64,000 nt of DNA from Flammeovirgaceae bacterium. Lineage in GTDB: Bacteria; Bacteroidota; Bacteroidia; Cytophagales; Cyclobacteriaceae. A program made the position numbers and the translations under genes. The stretch covers positions 1-64,000 of the forward strand of contig JAJTEH010000010.1 of NCBI GenBank assembly GCA_021298355.1, given 5' to 3'. Under the pieces are notes generated by a model. It saw nothing but the letters and a program-made list of their open reading frames with translations. It searched no databases and was not told the origin of the DNA. Numbering within the stretch: position 1 is the first letter of the stretch; each line of letters begins with the position of its first letter. Of the stretch, positions 9,838-17,898 are shown one piece after another.

Positions 9838-10920
9838 CTATGTTATCGATTGCATTTGCCACTCATCTAATTTCTTATTCATCAGGTTAAACCATAGGGG
9901 AGGTACCAACGCAATAAGAATCATTGTAGGATAGCCATAAGGTAGTTGAGGGCTTTCATCATAATGTTCTAACACCTGATACCGTTTATGTGCATACGCG
10001 TGGTGATCGGAATGGCGTTGTAATTGAAATAAAAAGAAATTGCTTATTAGGTGACTAGCATTCCACGAATGTAAAGGATTAACTTGTTCGTATCTGCCTG
10101 ATGGTAATTTTTTTCTCTGTATTCCGTAATGCTCTAAATAATTTACAAGTTCCAATAAGGTAAAGGCTACTATACTTTGCGAGAAAAAGAACAGAGGTAT
10201 AGACAAAAGAATTTCTCCACTTAGTAAATAGCCAAATACCAACAAAGCCAAGCAAAACAAAGCTGGTAATACTTGATAGTGAATCATTTTGTTATCGATA
10301 GAAAAGAAAGATTTATTTTTTTGAATCAATCGTACGTTTTCTAAATGCCATGCATGCTTGTAGCCTACAAAAACGGATTTAAACCAAAACCGATAAAAGG
10401 TTTCGTTCTTTTGTGCTGTTGCCGGATCTTCCGGTGTGGCAACATAAACATGATGCCCACGATTATGCTCGATATAAAAATGCATATAGCAAACAGTCAT
10501 CAGCAACACCTGACTGTAAAATCTTTCGATCTTTGGTTTTTTATGGCCTAACTCATGCGCTACTGTTATGCCGATACCGCCCGTTACTAAGCCTGTACTA
10601 AGTATAAAGCAAAACCATTCAAAAGCTCCATGTATTTCTTCTTGTGTAATTACCCAAACACACCAAAACAAGAATGCCAATTGAAGATACATCCACACAT
10701 AGGTTACCAATCTGTAAAAGTATCGCTCGGTTTCAAGTGCGATAACTTCTTTTTTTACATTAGAAGTATCTAAGCCAATTAAGTAATCGGCAAAAGGAAT
10801 GAAGATGAATACAAAAACTATTGTGCTCATTTGCCAATATCCATTTAAATAAACACCCGCAACAACAAGTGCCGGAAGAATAAAGGCTGTAAAAAATCCA
10901 AGTCGTTTAAGTAAAGCCAT
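9838..10920 (-). CDS. alkB: Alkane 1-monooxygenase (AlkB type)
   Basis: An integral-membrane diiron hydroxylase expected to oxidise the terminal carbon of medium or long alkanes. From the ATG at 10920 the protein has 360 residues, several membrane helices and all AlkB histidine motifs: HELGH 122-126, EHNRGHH 151-157, NYLEHYG 260-266 and LQRHSDHHA 300-308. The last two separate AlkB from fatty-acid desaturases of the same superfamily. No rubredoxin or rubredoxin reductase gene is adjacent, so its electron donor must be encoded elsewhere. It is divergent from the DEAD-box gene and shows no clear promoter. A related xylene-monooxygenase-like role cannot be excluded. Confidence 0.9.
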   Translation of the reverse strand: MALLKRLGFFTAFILPALVVAGVYLNGYWQMSTIVFVFIFIPFADYLIGLDTSNVKKEVIALETERYFYRLVTYVWMYLQLAFLFWCVWVITQEEIHGAFEWFCFILSTGLVTGGIGITVAHELGHKKPKIERFYSQVLLMTVCYMHFYIEHNRGHHVYVATPEDPATAQKNETFYRFWFKSVFVGYKHAWHLENVRLIQKNKSFFSIDNKMIHYQVLPALFCLALLVFGYLLSGEILLSIPLFFFSQSIVAFTLLELVNYLEHYGIQRKKLPSGRYEQVNPLHSWNASHLISNFFLFQLQRHSDHHAYAHKRYQVLEHYDESPQLPYGYPTMILIALVPPLWFNLMNKKLDEWQMQSIT

Positions 10921-11094
10921 GTTTAAAAAAAATCGCAATTAATTTACTCTTTAAATCATCTAAATGCAAAAGAATAAATGGTGTTTGATGTAACCTAAAG
11001 TTTTTTCATTCGAACCGTTTAACTTTATATTGTTAACCAAGTTTGTTCACGTTTAGCAAATAAAGCAAGTATACTGATTATCTGATAATTGGTG

Positions 11095-11102
11095 TATCTT
11101 TG
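11095..11102 (+). promoter_or_regulatory. -7 promoter element of the DEAD-box gene
   Basis: TATCTTTG matches the Bacteroidota -7 consensus TAnnTTTG exactly. No good TTTG box is seen 17-21 bases upstream. Transcription would start near 11108 and give a leader of about 110 bases before the helicase start. Confidence 0.5.
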
Positions 11103-11141
11103 TGAGCTTTATTGCAGATTCGGTATTCGCGTTCATATAAT

Positions 11142-11163
11142 AAACGGGTAGTCTGCCCGGTTT
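11142..11163 (+). promoter_or_regulatory. Hairpin in the leader of the DEAD-box helicase mRNA
   Basis: AAACGGG and CCCGGTTT pair around a TAGTCTG loop, with one bulged G. It lies within the predicted long 5' leader, about 55 bases before the helicase start. Cold-inducible RNA helicase genes often carry long structured leaders, so a regulatory role is possible but inferred. Confidence 0.35.
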
Positions 11164-11218
11164 ATGAAAGAGTTTGAATCAGTTTTCTGCTGAAGGTAAC
11201 TCTTTACATAAACAAAAC

Positions 11219-13069
11219 ATGATGACATTTAAAGAATTAGGCCTATCGCAGGCTTTAGTAGAAGCCATTACAAAATTAGGTTTCGAAACTCCTACCCCCA
11301 TTCAAGAACAAGCCATTCCGGTGTTGCTACAAGAAAATCGCGATATGGTTGCTCTTGCCCAAACCGGAACAGGTAAAACTGCTGCCTTTGGTTTACCCAT
11401 GCTCGAAAAGATAGACGTAACAAACCGATCTACACAAGCATTGGTACTGGCACCAACACGTGAGTTGTGTTTGCAAATAACAAACGATCTGGAAAATTTC
11501 TGCAAAGATGCTAAAGGCGTACACATTGTTCCTATTTATGGTGGTGCAAGCATAGTTGAGCAAATTAAAAAGGTAAAACGTGGTGCTCATATAGTAGTTG
11601 CTACTCCAGGACGATTAATGGATATGATGGACAGAAAAGCTGTTTCTATTTCAGATATTCAATTAGTAGTGCTTGATGAAGCAGACGAAATGCTAAACAT
11701 GGGATTTAAAGATGATATCGATACTATTTTAGCCGATACACCCGATGAAAAGAAAGTATGGTTGTTTTCTGCTACCATGCCAAAAGAAGTACGTGCAATA
11801 GCTAACGCGTATATGTCGTTTCCACTCGAGATTACTGTTGGAAACAAAAATCAAGGCAATGTAAACATCGAACATCAATACATTGTAGTAGAAGAAAGAG
11901 AACGCTACGCTGCACTAAAACGAATAGTAGATTATAACATCGATATTTTTGCCGTAATTTTTTGCCGCACAAAATTAGACACGCAAAAAATTGCAGAAAA
12001 CCTAATTAGAGATGGATACAATGCCGATGCCTTACATGGCGATTTAACGCAACAGCAACGCGATAAGGTTATGAAAAGCTTTAAGGATAAAACCTTGCAG
12101 TTTTTAGTTGCAACCGATGTGGCTGCACGTGGTATAGATGTAAGCAACATTACACACGTAATTAATCTTAATTTGCCCGATGAAATAGAATTTTATACAC
12201 ATCGAAGCGGAAGAACAGCGCGTGCTGGCAAACAAGGAATTTCTTTGGCAATTATTACCAAACGCGAGTTGGGTAAAATAAAACAGATAGAAAAAGTAGT
12301 GAACACAAAGTTTCAGCGCATTAATATTCCTACAGGTGCTGAAGTTTGTCAGAAACGATTAATACATTTAATTCATAGACTGCGCGATGTAAAAGTAAAC
12401 GAAACAGAACTTGCACCGCTTATGCCATCGGTTTACGAAGAGTTGCAAGGCTTAACTAAAGAAGAAGTAATCAAACGATTTACTTTCCTTGAGTTTAATC
12501 ATCTGTTAGATTATTACCGTGATGCTCCGGATTTAAATAAATCCGAGAGACCTGCAGATACATTTGCTAAGCAAGAGAGATTTGTAACTGGCACTCGCTT
12601 GTTTATAAACATAGGCAAAATGGATGGACTTGATGCCGGCAAGTTATTAGGAATGATTTGCGACCGTTGTGGTGTAACCAGAAGTGTTATAGGTAGAATA
12701 GATTTAAAAGGAGCTTATTCGTTTATTGAAGTTGAAGAAGAAGTAAGCCAGCTTGTGCAATCTAATTTGCATGGTATGGAGTACAAAGGCAGAATGGTGC
12801 GCGTAGAAATAACACAAGAGAAAGAAAGATCGGGTAGAAGCGGAGGAGGAAATCGTAGCCGTAGCGAACGAACAGATAGAGGAGAAAGAACTGAAAGAAG
12901 AGAAAGAAGTGAAGGAAACCGCTATGGAAAGAAAGAGGGGAGCAGATACAGCGATTCTACCTCCGGTAAGTTTGATAGAACTTCTAAATACAAAGACAAC
13001 AAATACAGTTCGAAGGATAGAAAAACTAAACCCGAGAAAAAGAATGAAAAGTTTTCGAAGTGGGATTGA
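11219..13069 (+). CDS. DEAD-box ATP-dependent RNA helicase (DeaD/CsdA-like)
   Basis: Unwinds RNA duplexes, typically in ribosome assembly and cold adaptation. From the paired ATGs at 11219/11222 it has about 615 residues: the Q motif (FETPTPIQEQAIP), Walker A AQTGTGKT, DEAD, SAT, and the C-terminal RecA domain ending in HRSGRTARAG. A DbpA/CsdA-type RNA-binding domain lies around 445-525 (RLFINIGKMDGLDAGKLLG), followed by a basic R/G/S/E/K tail. The upstream TTG at 11174 would add an unconserved extension and is rejected. It has a perfect -7 box and a long leader. The stop is two bases from that of the convergent lipoprotein gene. Confidence 0.95.
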   Translation: MMTFKELGLSQALVEAITKLGFETPTPIQEQAIPVLLQENRDMVALAQTGTGKTAAFGLPMLEKIDVTNRSTQALVLAPTRELCLQITNDLENFCKDAKGVHIVPIYGGASIVEQIKKVKRGAHIVVATPGRLMDMMDRKAVSISDIQLVVLDEADEMLNMGFKDDIDTILADTPDEKKVWLFSATMPKEVRAIANAYMSFPLEITVGNKNQGNVNIEHQYIVVEERERYAALKRIVDYNIDIFAVIFCRTKLDTQKIAENLIRDGYNADALHGDLTQQQRDKVMKSFKDKTLQFLVATDVAARGIDVSNITHVINLNLPDEIEFYTHRSGRTARAGKQGISLAIITKRELGKIKQIEKVVNTKFQRINIPTGAEVCQKRLIHLIHRLRDVKVNETELAPLMPSVYEELQGLTKEEVIKRFTFLEFNHLLDYYRDAPDLNKSERPADTFAKQERFVTGTRLFINIGKMDGLDAGKLLGMICDRCGVTRSVIGRIDLKGAYSFIEVEEEVSQLVQSNLHGMEYKGRMVRVEITQEKERSGRSGGGNRSRSERTDRGERTERRERSEGNRYGKKEGSRYSDSTSGKFDRTSKYKDNKYSSKDRKTKPEKKNEKFSKWD

Positions 13070-13071
13070 GT

Positions 13072-13674
13072 TTACTCTTTCGCAAGCGTAAATAGTGATT
13101 TTGGTTTAATCGAAGCTGAAGGATCTGCATGTAAAATCAAATCCTTTTGGATTTCAACAAATTGGTTGAATTGTTTTGCGATTGTATTGTACTGCGATCT
13201 TAATTCATTTTTATTTTTTTCTGCATCTAAAACAGTGTTGCAAAGATTTTGCAACATTCTGTTTTGGTTATAGAAACGAGAGGAGTAAGCCATTGACGTT
13301 ATCTCTTCAATAAGTTTTTCTTCTTGTTTGTCGTACTCAAAAACAATATCAGCATTAGAAAATGTTTTTTCAGTAAAACGTATGTTTAGCAATTGGTTAA
13401 GTCTGGCAGTAAAACTTTGTTCAACCATAGTATTTACTTGTTTGCCAGTAGTGAGTTCGTGTAAAATGTAGCGAAGGTTTTTAATTTTCATGTTGTCGTC
13501 ATGCACCATGTTATTCCATGCAATTACAAGGCTATCTTGCAGATCGAGATATTGTTGCATAACAGAATCTTGTCGAGAAAAAACAGTGACAACTATTGGC
13601 GTATTTTTTGGCTGGCAACCCAACCAAAGGCCAACCGAGCATGAAGATATAAGTAGGTATAAAAAAACTTTCAT
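13072..13674 (-). CDS. Putative lipoprotein, function unknown
   Basis: A 200-residue protein with a short hydrophobic leader ending in LWLGC (C20), a somewhat imperfect lipobox, so it is probably lipid-anchored. The remainder is mostly helical and rich in N, Q, K and E, with coiled-coil-like stretches and no enzyme motif. It lies behind paaD on the same strand with about 100 bases between, so it is not clearly part of the paa unit. Its stop almost touches that of the helicase. No family is recognised. Confidence 0.6.
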   Translation of the reverse strand: MKVFLYLLISSCSVGLWLGCQPKNTPIVVTVFSRQDSVMQQYLDLQDSLVIAWNNMVHDDNMKIKNLRYILHELTTGKQVNTMVEQSFTARLNQLLNIRFTEKTFSNADIVFEYDKQEEKLIEEITSMAYSSRFYNQNRMLQNLCNTVLDAEKNKNELRSQYNTIAKQFNQFVEIQKDLILHADPSASIKPKSLFTLAKE

Positions 13675-13771
13675 AGACAGAGACTCTTTTGAACAAAGTA
13701 CGGAATAACCGGTGGTTGAGTTTTTTGATATACATTAATTTATAAACAGATGTACCATTCTGTTTAATTTA

Positions 13772-14257
13772 TTATTGTATGGGTTTAAACTGCTCAAAGG
13801 CTTCTTTACAGGTATGGCAGTAATGTATAGATCTGCACAGGGTAGGACCAAACGGGTTTTTTAATTCGGTATTGTTGGTATTACACCTCGGACATATAAC
13901 GTGTTCTAATACACTTATATCAGTAAACAAAGAATTTGGCATGGGTGGTGCTAATCCAAATTGCTGTAGTGCCTTTTTTCCTTTTTCAGAAATTTTATCG
14001 CTGTTCCAGGGGGTACTGAAACTTATGTTAACCTCAACATTTGTATATCCATTGTTAAGAAGTTTTTCTATTACTTCTTGCTTCATGTAATCTAGTGCTG
14101 GGCAGCCAACAAACGTGGGTGTCATTTCTACCCTAACATTTTCGTTATTTTGTTCTACATGTGTAATAACTCCTAAATCTACCAGAGAAAGTACCGGAAT
14201 TTCCGGATCTTTTACTTCGTCCAGCAGTTTCCAAATTTGATCTGTATTTGCTTCCAT
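13772..14257 (-). CDS. paaD: Phenylacetyl-CoA epoxidase assembly protein PaaD
   Basis: PaaD is needed for maturation of the PaaABC(E) epoxidase, probably in metal or Fe-S cofactor assembly. The 161-residue protein has an N-terminal MIP18/DUF59 domain (KDPEIPVLSLVDLGVI near 16-31, TPTFVGCPALD near 46-56) and a C-terminal zinc ribbon (CPRCN about 120-124, CHTCKEAF about 147-154). The start is four bases after the paaC stop, so the genes are translationally close. It is the last paa gene visible; no paaE reductase follows, which is notable because the epoxidase needs an electron donor. Confidence 0.93.
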   Translation of the reverse strand: MEANTDQIWKLLDEVKDPEIPVLSLVDLGVITHVEQNNENVRVEMTPTFVGCPALDYMKQEVIEKLLNNGYTNVEVNISFSTPWNSDKISEKGKKALQQFGLAPPMPNSLFTDISVLEHVICPRCNTNNTELKNPFGPTLCRSIHYCHTCKEAFEQFKPIQ

Positions 14258-14261
14258 ACAT

Positions 14262-15017
14262 CTACCATTCTGCTGTAGGATCTATCTTGAATACTTCACT
14301 CATTTCATCTAACAATGGTTGTAAATGCTCTGTATGTTGGCCATTTCTGCCACCGTATATGGCTTTTACAGTAGGCCAGCTAATGGGTTTAAGTTGAGTT
14401 TGTGCAAGCAATGCATCTACTTTTAAAATCCATTGCTTTTGTAATTCGGCTTCGCCTGCAAAAAATCCTTCTGCAATAATGCTGCTTTCGAATGGAGAGG
14501 GTTCAAAAATTCCTAATGCATACGGCAAGGCTATGTCAAGGCTGTTTTGCAATCTGCCGATACTTTCCGGAGTTGCGCTTCCAAGTTTTTTAATGAGCGT
14601 GTTGGCATGCAGGGTATGATATTGTAATTCTCCTTTTATTTTTTTTGCAAGATCGGCCAAAGGTTGATAACTAGATTGTGACAGCAAATCGAAACGAATT
14701 GCTTCGGCTGTATCAAAAAGAAAATGGCGTATCAAAGAGAAGTCGTATTCACCATTTGGTAATTCTACCAATTGGCAGTTGTGAAATTGTTGTGCGTTGC
14801 GCATAAAAGCCACCGTGTCGGGCTCTTGTTCACCCAGTTGGTTGAGCAATTGGTAAAGGGCGTAACTTTGCCCAACCTTGTCTTGTGCCATGGAAGAAAA
14901 GGCTATGTCTTCTTCCAGTAACGGACCAAAACCCGTCCATTCCGAATTTCTATGTCCGAGTATAAGTTGGTCGTCTGCAATTTTATACAAAAGCTCTTTT
15001 AGCGCGACTTCTTTCAT
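14262..15017 (-). CDS. paaC: Phenylacetyl-CoA epoxidase structural subunit PaaC
   Basis: A ferritin-like four-helix-bundle protein that forms the stable heterodimer with PaaA but does not itself carry the diiron site. The 251-residue length fits the family. ILGHRNSEWTGFGPLLEEDIA near 20-39 and SMAQDKVGQS near 42-51 are the helix segments matching the PaaA metal helices, while the C-terminal WPTVKAIYGGRNGQHTEHL is characteristic of PaaC. Its ATG overlaps the paaB stop by four bases (ATGA), which indicates coupled translation. Confidence 0.94.
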   Translation of the reverse strand: MKEVALKELLYKIADDQLILGHRNSEWTGFGPLLEEDIAFSSMAQDKVGQSYALYQLLNQLGEQEPDTVAFMRNAQQFHNCQLVELPNGEYDFSLIRHFLFDTAEAIRFDLLSQSSYQPLADLAKKIKGELQYHTLHANTLIKKLGSATPESIGRLQNSLDIALPYALGIFEPSPFESSIIAEGFFAGEAELQKQWILKVDALLAQTQLKPISWPTVKAIYGGRNGQHTEHLQPLLDEMSEVFKIDPTAEW

Positions 15018-15631
15018 AGTATTTCGTTTTTTCGTTGTGCCAAAAATCGGGTGAGTTTATCTCCGGCTTTATAGTCGGAGGCATCGCGGTATTTTTTATC
15101 GGGCAGCGTTTTCCATAAAACCATTTCTTCAGGTTGTGTATGTCTGATGGCGCTTTCGCGTATAGCCCAAACGTTAAAAACGGGTTTGCCATCTTGCAGG
15201 TTTTCTTTTCCTTTTAGCATAGCCTCTTGCGGAGTGCTGGCAGTAACTTTACCAGCTAAAACATGTTGTTTTCCTCTTTTTAAAAGATGAAATATCAAAT
15301 AGTTTTCTAAGATGTTGTTTGCATTGGGTGTGTAGGGGGGGAGTGTGTCGTAAGCATTTACGGTTCCTTCTGTTAGGGCAGAAACGTAAACATCGCGGGT
15401 ATCTGTAACGAAAATAGAAACACAGGTAAACCTACGGGTAAATGTTTCTTTAGCAAGAACAAACGCGAGTTCTATATCTGAAGCGTGCACGATACCTTCG
15501 TGTTGAAATGGTTTATTTTCTTTTGCTTGAACGAATACTTCGTACGTTCCGAGTTGGTCTAGCGGAACCTTAGTTGTTATTTCGCGACTTAGCGTGGGCA
15601 AGCGGTTTACGCGTGGATCTAAGGATTTCAT
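15014..15631 (-). CDS. paaB: Phenylacetyl-CoA epoxidase subunit PaaB, two-domain form
   Basis: PaaB is the small subunit that bridges PaaAC dimers. The classical protein has about 95 residues; this one has 205. Two PaaB-like units are visible: about 28-82 (TYEVFVQAKENKPFQHEGIV, then A.LA..LAKETFTRRFTCVSIFV) and about 110-190 (YLIFHLLKRGKQHVLAGKV, then A.LKGKENLQDGKPVFNVWAI). Each has a strand followed by an ASxxxEAxxxxKE-type helix and a second strand, suggesting an internal duplication or fusion. It lies between paaA and paaC and ends in an ATGA overlap with paaC. Confidence 0.88.
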   Translation of the reverse strand: MKSLDPRVNRLPTLSREITTKVPLDQLGTYEVFVQAKENKPFQHEGIVHASDIELAFVLAKETFTRRFTCVSIFVTDTRDVYVSALTEGTVNAYDTLPPYTPNANNILENYLIFHLLKRGKQHVLAGKVTASTPQEAMLKGKENLQDGKPVFNVWAIRESAIRHTQPEEMVLWKTLPDKKYRDASDYKAGDKLTRFLAQRKNEIL

Positions 15632-15639
15632 AAAAGGAA

Positions 15640-15661
15640 CACTGCCGGTAAACCGGCAGTG
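15640..15661 (-). promoter_or_regulatory. Perfect intercistronic hairpin between paaA and paaB
   Basis: CACTGCCGGT and ACCGGCAGTG are exact complements with only AA between. On the mRNA strand it precedes the paaB start by a few bases and is followed by TTCCTTTT, not a real U run. That fits an mRNA-stability or translation-control element, or a weak attenuator, more than a full terminator. Confidence 0.6.
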
Positions 15662-15683
15662 ATAGTTGTTTTAAAATTTAAAA

Positions 15684-16670
15684 TCAGGCTAGTGGAGTTA
15701 CGTAAGCTGCTTGTGGTGCTTTTAGTGCTTCGCGCACCCACCGGCCTCGCTCTTCTGCAATTCTTCTTACTTCAATTCTTTCTTTATTGCATGGGCCTTC
15801 GCCATTTATCACTCGTTTAAATTCTTCCCAGTCGGGTTCTGTATATTCCCACTTGTTTGTGGTTGGGTTCTTTTTAAGGTTCGGATCGGGAAGGGTAAAA
15901 CCTAGTTCCCAAATTTTAGGAACGTACATATCGAGGAACTGATTTCGCATATCATCATTTGTACCCATTTTTACTTTCCACTTCATGAGTATTTCTGTAT
16001 GCGCTGATATCTTGTCTGATGGTCCAAAGAAATGCATCATAGGTGCCCACCATCTGTTTATTGCTTCCTGAAACATTTGGCGCTGTTTATCTGTGCCTGT
16101 TGCAAGGAATATAACGCAATGATGGCCGTATTTAAGGTGAAATGATTCTTCAGCACATATTCTTTCTAACGCACGGCAATAGGGGCCATAGCTTCCTTTT
16201 GCATTGGCTAATTGGTTTACTATCGCTCCGGCATCAACAAGCCATGAAATAAAACAAGAGTCGGCCCATGTAAATGCCGGATAGTTAAATATGTTAGAGT
16301 ATTTAGATTTGCCTGATAACAAATCGTCAATCATTTGTTCGCGGGTTTTTCCGAGCGTTTCGGCCGCACTGTAAAGTAACTGTGCGTGTCCTACTTCATC
16401 TTGTACTTTCGCCATTAACGAAAGTTTTCTTTTGAAGCCCGGAGCTCTTGTTATCCAGGTGCCTTCTGGTAACGCACCAATTATTTCGCTGTGTGCGTGT
16501 TGCTCTATCATACGAATAAGTTGTTTACGATAAAGCGCGGGCATCCAATCTGTAGGTTCAATTTTTTCGCCTCTTTCTATTTTGGCTTCAAATGCAGCTA
16601 ATTTTTCCGGATCTTCCTGTGCAAGGCTGTCGGTTCTTATTGCTTCAAAAGTATTTCCTCCTCCGTACAT
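15684..16670 (-). CDS. paaA: Phenylacetyl-CoA epoxidase catalytic subunit PaaA
   Basis: The diiron subunit that converts phenylacetyl-CoA to its ring 1,2-epoxide with O2. The 328-residue protein shows the carboxylate and histidine ligand helices: IEQHAHSE near 55-62, VQDEVGHAQ near 88-96 and [14 protein letters not shown] near 170-183. The N-terminus MYGGGN matches Bacteroidota homologues as I remember them. The gene starts 35 bases behind a -7 box and just downstream of a TetR-type operator, so it leads the paaABCD unit and is probably induced when the regulator releases DNA. Confidence 0.96.
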   Translation of the reverse strand: MYGGGNTFEAIRTDSLAQEDPEKLAAFEAKIERGEKIEPTDWMPALYRKQLIRMIEQHAHSEIIGALPEGTWITRAPGFKRKLSLMAKVQDEVGHAQLLYSAAETLGKTREQMIDDLLSGKSKYSNIFNYPAFTWADSCFISWLVDAGAIVNQLANAKGSYGPYCRALERICAEESFHLKYGHHCVIFLATGTDKQRQMFQEAINRWWAPMMHFFGPSDKISAHTEILMKWKVKMGTNDDMRNQFLDMYVPKIWELGFTLPDPNLKKNPTTNKWEYTEPDWEEFKRVINGEGPCNKERIEVRRIAEERGRWVREALKAPQAAYVTPLA

Positions 16671-16688
16671 AGTATTAAATTATAGTTT

Positions 16689-16719
16689 CAAAAATACAAA
16701 CTAACACGCGTTAGTAAAA
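16689..16719 (-). promoter_or_regulatory. paaA promoter with PaaR-type operator in its spacer
   Basis: On the minus strand TATTTTTG (16689-16696) is a perfect TAnnTTTG box and TTTT (16716-16719) a near match to the upstream TTTG box, 19 bases apart. The spacer is almost filled by ACTAAC-ACGC-GTTAGT (16700-16715). From memory, the PaaR operator of Thermus is CNAACGNNCGTTNG; this sequence fits at all but one fixed position. It lies directly beside the tetR gene. Binding here would block RNA polymerase. Confidence 0.75.
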
Positions 16720-16723
16720 CACC

Positions 16724-17320
16724 TTAGGTTGGGTTTTGTTTTAAACCATTTACCAGCATGTCAGATAATTGTTTACCTAATACAGCCGGTTCTATTGCGC
16801 TTGTTGGGTCGTACCAGAGTGGCATCCAGTTGAGGGACGAAAAGAGCGTCATCACGGCAAGTTTTTTGTCTATCGTTTTTTTAAATTCACCGTTGGCCAT
16901 CCCGGCCTCAATCATTAATTTAAACCGATTGATATAGTTGATGCGCAGTAAGAGAAAATCGCGCAAGAAAGGCTGGCTTAAATGGCGGTGTTCGTTCATA
17001 AATACTGCTGATGCCGTTAAATCTTTTGCCATTACTTCCACATGGCCAATTATGCCTTGTTGTAACCTTTCACTGGCTGTAAGGTTTTGTTTCGATTCTA
17101 CTTTCTCGAGTGAGGCCATAAAATCTTTTGCCATGTCGAAACAAAGTACATGTAGTATTTCTTCTTTTGATTTGATATGGGAGTACAAACTGGCAGCTTC
17201 AATTCCCAATTTTTGAGCAAGGTCGCGCATACTGGCTGCAACGTATCCTTTTTCACGAAATAGTTCAGCGGCCACTCTTATCACTTGTTCTTTTCTGGAT
17301 ATGCTGGATACTTCTGTCAT
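16724..17320 (-). CDS. TetR-family regulator of the paa genes (PaaR-like)
   Basis: A 198-residue DNA-binding repressor. The N-terminal helix-turn-helix is typical: RVAAELFREKGYVAASMRDLA followed by LGIEAASLYSHIKSKEEIL, about residues 14-60. The C-terminal ligand domain is all-helical. It lies immediately upstream of paaA in the same direction with a palindrome between, so its ligand is probably phenylacetyl-CoA, as for PaaR; the assignment rests on that context. Its own promoter appears to be TAATTTTG at 17337-17344. Read-through from tetR into paaA is possible because no terminator separates them. Confidence 0.85.
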   Translation of the reverse strand: MTEVSSISRKEQVIRVAAELFREKGYVAASMRDLAQKLGIEAASLYSHIKSKEEILHVLCFDMAKDFMASLEKVESKQNLTASERLQQGIIGHVEVMAKDLTASAVFMNEHRHLSQPFLRDFLLLRINYINRFKLMIEAGMANGEFKKTIDKKLAVMTLFSSLNWMPLWYDPTSAIEPAVLGKQLSDMLVNGLKQNPT

Positions 17321-17336
17321 AGCAAGGGCATTTGTT

Positions 17337-17344
17337 CAAAATTA
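17337..17344 (-). promoter_or_regulatory. -7 promoter element of the tetR gene
   Basis: The minus strand reads TAATTTTG, an exact TAnnTTTG match about 17 bases before the tetR ATG. It lies within the dyad AAATTAT-GA-ATAATTT (17339-17354). No clear -33 box was found. Confidence 0.45.
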
Positions 17345-17369
17345 TGAATAATTTGCAAAGACATAAGGT

Positions 17370-17849
17370 ATGAAATACAATTCAATAAACGAGTATTTTT
17401 TAAAGATGCAGAGAAGACATTCTTTGCCTGTGTTTTTACCGGCCATCGCTTTTATGGTGATCTATTATTTAAAATTGATGGACTATGACTTGCCGGTTCA
17501 AGAAAATTTCAACTCATTTTTAGTAGTGATAGGTTTGGTTGTGTTTTCTTTCTTTGATGCACTTTTGGTGATGATTTTGTTTAAGGTAATGGTGAGAAGG
17601 CTTCTAAAGAAAGTTAGTTTGGGTGTAAGAATGGATGGTTATGCACAATGGTCGATCATTCGTTTTTTTGTAATCTATTCGGGCTCTTGGTTATTCGTGT
17701 TATCTTTTTTGTTTAGTGGTTTCGAGTGGTTATCCGTTGCATTTTTACTTCATTTTTTATTTTATTTTGTTACGTGGCCAAGTCGAGAGCGGCTTTGTAA
17801 AGATTTAAAACTAACTCAGGCCGAGCGCGAAGTAATTTATTCGAAATAA
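17370..17849 (+). CDS. Small integral-membrane protein, function unknown
   Basis: 159 residues with four likely membrane segments: about 20-36 (PVFLPAIAFMVIYYL), 47-72 (FLVVIGLVVFSFFDALLVMILF), 94-112 (IIRFFVIYSGSWLFVLSFL) and 116-133 (GFEWLSVAFLLHFLFYFV). The loops are basic, and the tail (ERLCKDLKLTQAEREVIYSK) is probably cytoplasmic. It is divergent from tetR with 49 bases between and ends at a strong shared terminator. It resembles no named family I can recall. Confidence 0.7.
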   Translation: MKYNSINEYFLKMQRRHSLPVFLPAIAFMVIYYLKLMDYDLPVQENFNSFLVVIGLVVFSFFDALLVMILFKVMVRRLLKKVSLGVRMDGYAQWSIIRFFVIYSGSWLFVLSFLFSGFEWLSVAFLLHFLFYFVTWPSRERLCKDLKLTQAEREVIYSK

Positions 17850-17850
17850 A

Positions 17851-17876
17851 AATGCCTGTTAGGGTAACAGGCATTT
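17851..17876. terminator. Bidirectional terminator
   Basis: AATGCCTGTTA and TAACAGGCATT are perfect complements around a GGG loop. It lies between the convergent membrane protein gene and the outer-membrane protein gene. The T run is short on both sides. Confidence 0.8.
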
Positions 17877-17898
17877 AGGTAGAATAATGAAATAGTTT

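Noticed and set aside
11174-11218. TTG start of the DEAD-box helicase
   Set aside because: The extra 15 residues are unlike helicase N-termini and two ATG codons follow at the expected place.
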